A stretch of 38,384 nucleotides of DNA from Syntrophaceae bacterium UBA6112. Its GTDB lineage: Bacteria; Desulfobacterota; Syntrophia; Syntrophales; UBA5619. How positions within the stretch are numbered: position 1 is the first letter of the stretch; the number at the start of each line of letters is the position of its first letter. Made by a program: the position numbers and the translations under genes. The stretch is from contig DIWG01000029.1 in assembly GCA_002423465.1 (NCBI GenBank), forward strand, positions 43,127-81,510. The letters run 5' to 3'. Shown here in pieces: positions 34,700 through 38,384 of the stretch. The notes beneath the pieces were generated by a model, which worked only from the letters and a program-made list of their open reading frames with translations, searched no databases and was not told the origin of the DNA.

Positions 34700-36949
34700 T
34701 TATTTCGTTTTCATCGTGAAGACCCCGTCCCACGCGCCTTCGGGGGGATGTTCCTTGAGGGCTTCGCAGCGTCCGATATACAACTGGGACGGGTAGTCTT
34801 CGGGCCGGACCTCCAGGACGCTCCGGAAGGCTGCGAGCGCCTCGTCCCAGTAGCCCGCGCGGTAGTCGGCCAGACCCGTTTCAAAGCGGCTCACGAACTC
34901 CTGCCACTGCGCCGCCTCCTTCCGGTCGCCGAAAAGTTCGAAGATCCGGACGGGGCGCTTCTTCCCCTTCACTTGTACGAAGTCGAGCTCGCGGCAGAAG
35001 AACTCATCCTTGACCTGCTCGTGGGTGAACTCACTGATGATGATGTTCGTTCCGTACTCCTTGTTGGTTCCCTCCAGCCGTGAGGCGAGGTTTACGCTGT
35101 CCCCCATGACCGTGTAGTCGAAACGCATCTGGGAGCCCATGTTTCCCACGACCATGTCTCCCGTGTTGATGCCGACGCCGATGTTCACGTCGGGACGTCC
35201 CTCCGCCGCCCATTTCTCACGGAGCCTCCGCAGCTCGGTCATCATCTCGATGGCCGTCCGGCAGGCTCTGATCGCATGGTCCGGCTGGTCCAGCGGCGCT
35301 CCGAAAACCGCCATGATGGCGTCGCCGATGTACTTGTCGAGGAGGCCGTCATACTTGAAGACGACATCCGTCATCGCCGTCAGATATTCGTTGAGGAGAT
35401 GGACCAGCTCCTCCGGCGTCAGCTTTTCGGAGATCGACGTGAAGCCTCGGATGTCGGAGAACATGACGGAGAGGTTCTTCTTGTCGCCGCCCAATTTGAG
35501 TTTGGACGGATCCTTCAGGATCTCGTTGACGACCGAGGCGGTGAGGTAATACTGGAAGGCCCCGCGGACCTTCTTCTTCTCCCGTTCTTCGGTAACGTAC
35601 CGGTAAACGGTGATTCCGAGGTAGATCGTCATCATCGTCAGGAGCGGGTAGATCAGATTCATCCAGACGTTGTACCGGATAAAAATCGCCGCGTTTGCGA
35701 GGACGAAGGCGCCGATCAGTGCAAGACTGAGCCCGATGCCGGCCACGGCCTTGACCCGGGGGACGGCGAACCCCATGATCAGGCCGGCCACGATAATGAT
35801 ACAGATGTCGAGAAATTTGATCCAGTCGGAATGGATCAGGAAATTCCGATGAAGAATGTTGTCGATGATGGTTGCATGGATCTCCACCCCCGGATAAACC
35901 GTGCTGAATGGCGTTACCCTGAGGTCGTAAATCCCCGTCGCCGTGGCGCCGACAATGACGATCTTTCCCTTGAGTTGATCTGCAGAGATGCGCCCGTTGA
36001 GGATATCGGAGACCGAATAATGGGGGAAGGTCTTCGCCGGGCCGAGGTAGTTCACGAGGAGCCTTCCGCTCTCATCCGTTGGGATCTTTATCCGGTCCAG
36101 AAGGATGTTTTCCACGCCGTACTCGGCAAAGCTCGGGACGAGCATCGGCCATTCAAGGTATTGCTGCAGGAGCGAAAGCGCCATGGATGTGTAGTAGTGG
36201 TTCCGGAACCGGATCACGAGGGGCGACCAGCGAATTACGCCGTCGCTGTCTGGAAAGGCGTTGAAATAACCGCTGTTTTCTGCCGCCTCGGAGAGTTTGG
36301 GAATGTTCGGCTGAGCCGCATAGGCGTGGATCACGGGCGGATCGTCCGCCCCCTTCTTTGTTCGGATCATCTGAAAACGGGAATTGGCGATGCTTTCCTC
36401 TCCCACAGCAATGTTCTTCTCGGTCAGATGGCCGACCTCTTTCTCGTTGATGTGAAAGAAGTAGCCGAGGGTGATGTTCATCGCCTTTTCAATGGACCGG
36501 GCGAGGGCGGCATCGGTGTCGGCCAGCGTCTGCTTCTGCTCCAGCAGTCCGAAGATCCGCGTATCCCGGATGCCCGAATCCTTCACCTCTTTTGAGAGTT
36601 CGGCAACGGTTTTCAGGCTGGAGTTGGCATCGGGTTCGGCAAAGACGATATCGAAGCCGACCGCTTTCGCGCCATGATTTTTTAATACATCAACCAGCGT
36701 TGCGATGGTTGTCCGCGGCCAGGGCCAACGCCCAAGCTCGCTTAAACTCTTCTCATCGATGGCGGCGATGACCGTTTCGCCCCCCGACGGCAATGCCCCC
36801 CGGGAGACCATCCGTAGGTCCAGGGCCTTCAGTTCCATGAAGCGAAGAAAGGGGGCGTCGATAAAGAAAAGAAACAATGAGATCAGGATAACGAGGAGGG
36901 CAATTTTCAATGGCGATACGGTGAGGATCCTCTTCCATCGTACCTTCAT
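34700..36949 (-). CDS. CHASE2-domain adenylate cyclase (class III)
   Basis: 749 aa. An N-terminal membrane segment (about 13-31) and a CHASE2 extracytoplasmic sensor (about 35-370) are followed by membrane helices (about 378-450) and a class III cyclase domain (about 490-675). Metal-binding Asp residues D499 (FSDIRGFT) and D543 (GDAIMAVFG) are present, K539 and T613 fit ATP rather than GTP use, and N620/R624 (SVNLASR) are transition-state residues. The C-terminal tail has a short TPR-like helical pair. The enzyme would make cAMP in response to an envelope signal. It is the first gene before the racemase-ligase set, but the REP element and a 114-bp gap lie between. Confidence 0.9.
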   Translation of the reverse strand: MKVRWKRILTVSPLKIALLVILISLFLFFIDAPFLRFMELKALDLRMVSRGALPSGGETVIAAIDEKSLSELGRWPWPRTTIATLVDVLKNHGAKAVGFDIVFAEPDANSSLKTVAELSKEVKDSGIRDTRIFGLLEQKQTLADTDAALARSIEKAMNITLGYFFHINEKEVGHLTEKNIAVGEESIANSRFQMIRTKKGADDPPVIHAYAAQPNIPKLSEAAENSGYFNAFPDSDGVIRWSPLVIRFRNHYYTSMALSLLQQYLEWPMLVPSFAEYGVENILLDRIKIPTDESGRLLVNYLGPAKTFPHYSVSDILNGRISADQLKGKIVIVGATATGIYDLRVTPFSTVYPGVEIHATIIDNILHRNFLIHSDWIKFLDICIIIVAGLIMGFAVPRVKAVAGIGLSLALIGAFVLANAAIFIRYNVWMNLIYPLLTMMTIYLGITVYRYVTEEREKKKVRGAFQYYLTASVVNEILKDPSKLKLGGDKKNLSVMFSDIRGFTSISEKLTPEELVHLLNEYLTAMTDVVFKYDGLLDKYIGDAIMAVFGAPLDQPDHAIRACRTAIEMMTELRRLREKWAAEGRPDVNIGVGINTGDMVVGNMGSQMRFDYTVMGDSVNLASRLEGTNKEYGTNIIISEFTHEQVKDEFFCRELDFVQVKGKKRPVRIFELFGDRKEAAQWQEFVSRFETGLADYRAGYWDEALAAFRSVLEVRPEDYPSQLYIGRCEALKEHPPEGAWDGVFTMKTK

Positions 36950-37172
36950 GACCTTTTTCTCCTTTACGAATTTGGCGCCGTCGCCCTTTGAAGTTTCCGA
37001 GGACGGTGAATCTTCTCCCGTGGGATATTCTCCGTCGCTCCCCTCCTCTCGGGAAGTGGTTTCTCCGGATCGTACAAAAACGACGAAATCATAGCAGAGA
37101 AGACCCGAAAGTCAAGGTGGAGTCTTTGGGCTGAACGCCCCCGGCGGAGAGGGTTTTCCATGAACGAAAACC

Positions 37173-37201
37173 TTGACAAGGGGCATGGCTTGCGATAAAT
37201 A
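37173..37201 (+). promoter_or_regulatory. tRNA-Thr promoter
   Basis: TTGACA at 37173-37178, 17-base spacer, TAAATA at 37196-37201; the tRNA starts 35 bases later. Confidence 0.7.
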
Positions 37202-37236
37202 GACGGACCTTTCGCGGGGAACATTCCGCAGGCAAC

Positions 37237-37312
37237 GCCGATGTAGCTCAGACGGTAGAGCAGCTGATTCGTAATCAGCAGGTCAGCAGTTCGATCCTGC
37301 TCATCGGCTCCA
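37237..37312 (+). tRNA. tRNA-Thr (anticodon CGT)
   Basis: 76 nt. Acceptor stem GCCGATG / CATCGGC, D-arm with AGCTCAG, anticodon loop TTCGTAA (CGT, reads ACG), T-arm with GTTCGATCC, discriminator T and an encoded CCA. A terminator follows at 37318. tRNA genes are common integration sites; an AbiEi antitoxin gene lies about 650 bp downstream. Confidence 0.95.
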
Positions 37313-37317
37313 GAAAA

Positions 37318-37352
37318 TCAAGGGGTTAGCCAGTAACGGTTAGCCCCTTTTT
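37318..37352 (+). terminator. Rho-independent terminator of the tRNA gene
   Basis: Arms AAGGGGTTAGCC (from about 37320) and GGTTAGCCCCTT, with two G-T wobbles, followed by TTTTT. Confidence 0.8.
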
Positions 37353-37574
37353 TCTTTGCCCAGTATTTTGTCCCGCTCCTGTCACGCTTTTTTTAATTCT
37401 ACGGGTCATTTTGGCTCCTGTCAGATGATTCCTGATGACGCCCCCGGCCTGGATGATGCTCCCAATCACTCCCTGGTATTCCCTCCCTTTCAGTGCGCCC
37501 TCAATGAATGAGTTCAGTTTATGGATGGCCATGTCTTGATCTCCGCTCCTCTTTGCGCCCCATCTCCTGGGAGG

Positions 37575-37610
37575 AATAAAAAATAGGCAGGACCATCGCT
37601 GATCCTGCCT
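37575..37610 (-). terminator. Rho-independent terminator, leftward
   Basis: On the minus strand: stem AGGCAGGA / TCCTGCCT (37610-37603 and 37592-37585) with a 10-nt loop, followed by ATTTTTTATT. Confidence 0.75.
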
Positions 37611-37901
37611 TGATTGTTCCACCGCGTCACCATAACGGACCGGAGCAATCGATTGAGACGACCTCCGAAGTTGTCGTAACCCTACTGGCTGGCCGCCTTT
37701 CGCATGCTTTCCACGACTCTGTTGCAACGCCTCGCGCTGTTCTCTGCAAATGCCTTCTCCAATGCCTTCGCACCTGTCAATGATCAACGATATATCTTCT
37801 GTGGTTGGTTTATTGAAAGTCTATGAAATATAAAAATATTGTCTCTATAATGATCTTTGATTACTATCTGAATATTGGTTAAAAATCCTTCCCATTTCCG
37901 C

Positions 37902-37930
37902 TTGACAAAGCTCATTGCTCTGGATAATAA
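37902..37930 (+). promoter_or_regulatory. Promoter of the AbiEi-type gene
   Basis: TTGACA at 37902-37907, 17-base spacer, TAATAA at 37925-37930 (or GATAAT at 37923-37928). The predicted start of transcription is near 37937, about 30 bases before the ATG at 37968. Confidence 0.65.
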
Positions 37931-37967
37931 TACCAGCAAATAACAACTAATGTAGGTAATTTTATCC

Positions 37968-38384
37968 ATGTCGCCAAACATCGAGAAATCGGATAAAGCA
38001 GCTATACGGAGAGCCAAGGCTCTTCTCCAATCTCAAACGAGCGCCTTTCGCACCGGAGAAGCGCTCAAAGCCGGAATCCATCCCCGGACCCTCTACAAAA
38101 TGCGTGATCAGGGCATTATAGAGCGAATGGGGCGTGGGATGTACCGCTTTGCCGATATGCCGTCGCTCGGGAACCCGGATCTGGCGACCGTGGCTATGAA
38201 AGTCCCCAAAGGTGTTATCTGCCTCATTTCCGCCCTCTCGTATCACGAGATGACCACCGAAATTCCCCATGAAATTTATCTTGCCCTGCCGCGTGGCGCC
38301 GAACCTCCCCGGCTCGATTATCCGCCGCTGCGCATTTTCTGGTTCAGCGGTACTGCTTTCACGGAAGGGATTGAACAGCATGAC
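37968..38384 (+). CDS. abiEi: AbiEi-type antitoxin, N-terminal part (gene runs off the window)
   Basis: 139 codons are visible and the frame is open to the window end, so the gene is partial. The N-terminus shows the winged-helix of the AbiEi_4 family: FRTGEALKAGIHPRTLYKM, then IIERMGRGMYRFADM. This is followed by LATVAMKVPKGVICLISALS and the IPHEIYLALPRG stretch of the C-terminal domain. AbiEi represses its own operon and counters the AbiEii nucleotidyltransferase toxin (type IV toxin-antitoxin, phage abortive infection), which would be encoded just to the right. It starts 655 bases after the tRNA-Thr. Confidence 0.88.
   Translation, partial: MSPNIEKSDKAAIRRAKALLQSQTSAFRTGEALKAGIHPRTLYKMRDQGIIERMGRGMYRFADMPSLGNPDLATVAMKVPKGVICLISALSYHEMTTEIPHEIYLALPRGAEPPRLDYPPLRIFWFSGTAFTEGIEQHD

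Larger units (their letters stand above)
37353..37967. other. Unclear stretch between the tRNA and the AbiEi-type gene
   Basis: About 610 bases with no recognisable gene. A minus-strand terminator lies at 37575-37610, so something may be transcribed leftwards from about 37960. The minus-strand frames there (for example one ending AENSARRCNRVVESMRKAASQ) are short and unconvincing and may be decayed. The right end, about 37790-37960, is AT-rich and contains the promoter of the next gene. Confidence 0.4.

Noticed and set aside
37326..37787. 153-codon minus-strand frame after the tRNA
   Set aside because: It runs through a strong leftward terminator and the tRNA terminator, has no ribosome site and no recognisable motif.

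Overview
The window is GC-rich and densely coded, apart from one clearly AT-richer block at about 5.9-12.5 kb and a short AT-rich stretch at about 37.8-37.96 kb. It looks like the chromosome of an anaerobic, Gram-negative deltaproteobacterium (Desulfobacterota, perhaps a Syntrophales relative). This is an inference from the gene mix: aryl-polyene-type lipid genes, a PaaK-like ligase, an RND tripartite pump, an RmuC/DHH/FmdB housekeeping set and an outer-membrane protein. No ribosomal RNA is present to confirm it.

Region 1 (1-5.7 kb) is the edge of an aryl-polyene/unusual-lipid type cluster: an MMPL exporter fused to a C-terminal SAM methyltransferase, an overlapping LpxL-like acyltransferase, and a convergent acyl-AMP ligase with its own sigma70-type promoter.

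Region 2 (5.9-12.5 kb) is an AT-richer accessory island, all on the minus strand. It holds a VapBC toxin-antitoxin pair and, upstream of it, a compact four-gene set: D12-class adenine DNA methyltransferase, metallophosphoesterase, ORC/Cdc6-like P-loop ATPase, and an unrecognised 312-aa protein whose start overlaps the ATPase stop. A good sigma70-type promoter with dyad symmetry precedes the methylase. This is the best candidate for an undescribed (probably anti-phage) system. A 22-bp perfect palindrome and a gene remnant lie on its outer flank.

Region 3 (12.7-20.4 kb) holds a PaaK-like adenylate-forming enzyme with an atypical P-loop, a small membrane protein, a promoter-terminator pair that could make a ~115-nt RNA, an RRM RNA-binding protein, RmuC, a zincin-family metallopeptidase, a HATPase-GNAT fusion and two exported proteins with a shared repeat-like tail.

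Region 4 (20.4-28 kb) is a complete RND efflux operon (lipoprotein adaptor, inner-membrane pump, TolC-like factor) behind a promoter with a TetR-like dyad, then a decayed response-regulator remnant and a DHH phosphoesterase.

Region 5 (28-37 kb) is transcribed leftwards: CHASE2 adenylate cyclase, alanine racemase with a large extra C-terminal domain, a Y-type D-Ala-D-Ala ligase, an outer-membrane beta-barrel protein, a second ligase of F-type, then a HExxH protein, an FmdB zinc ribbon and a small membrane-anchored protein. The racemase and two ligases make D-Ala and ligate it. The two ligases differ at catalytic positions in complementary ways.

Region 6 (37.2 kb to the end) has a tRNA-Thr(CGT) with its own promoter and terminator, an unclear 600-bp stretch, and the start of an AbiEi-type antitoxin gene that runs off the window.
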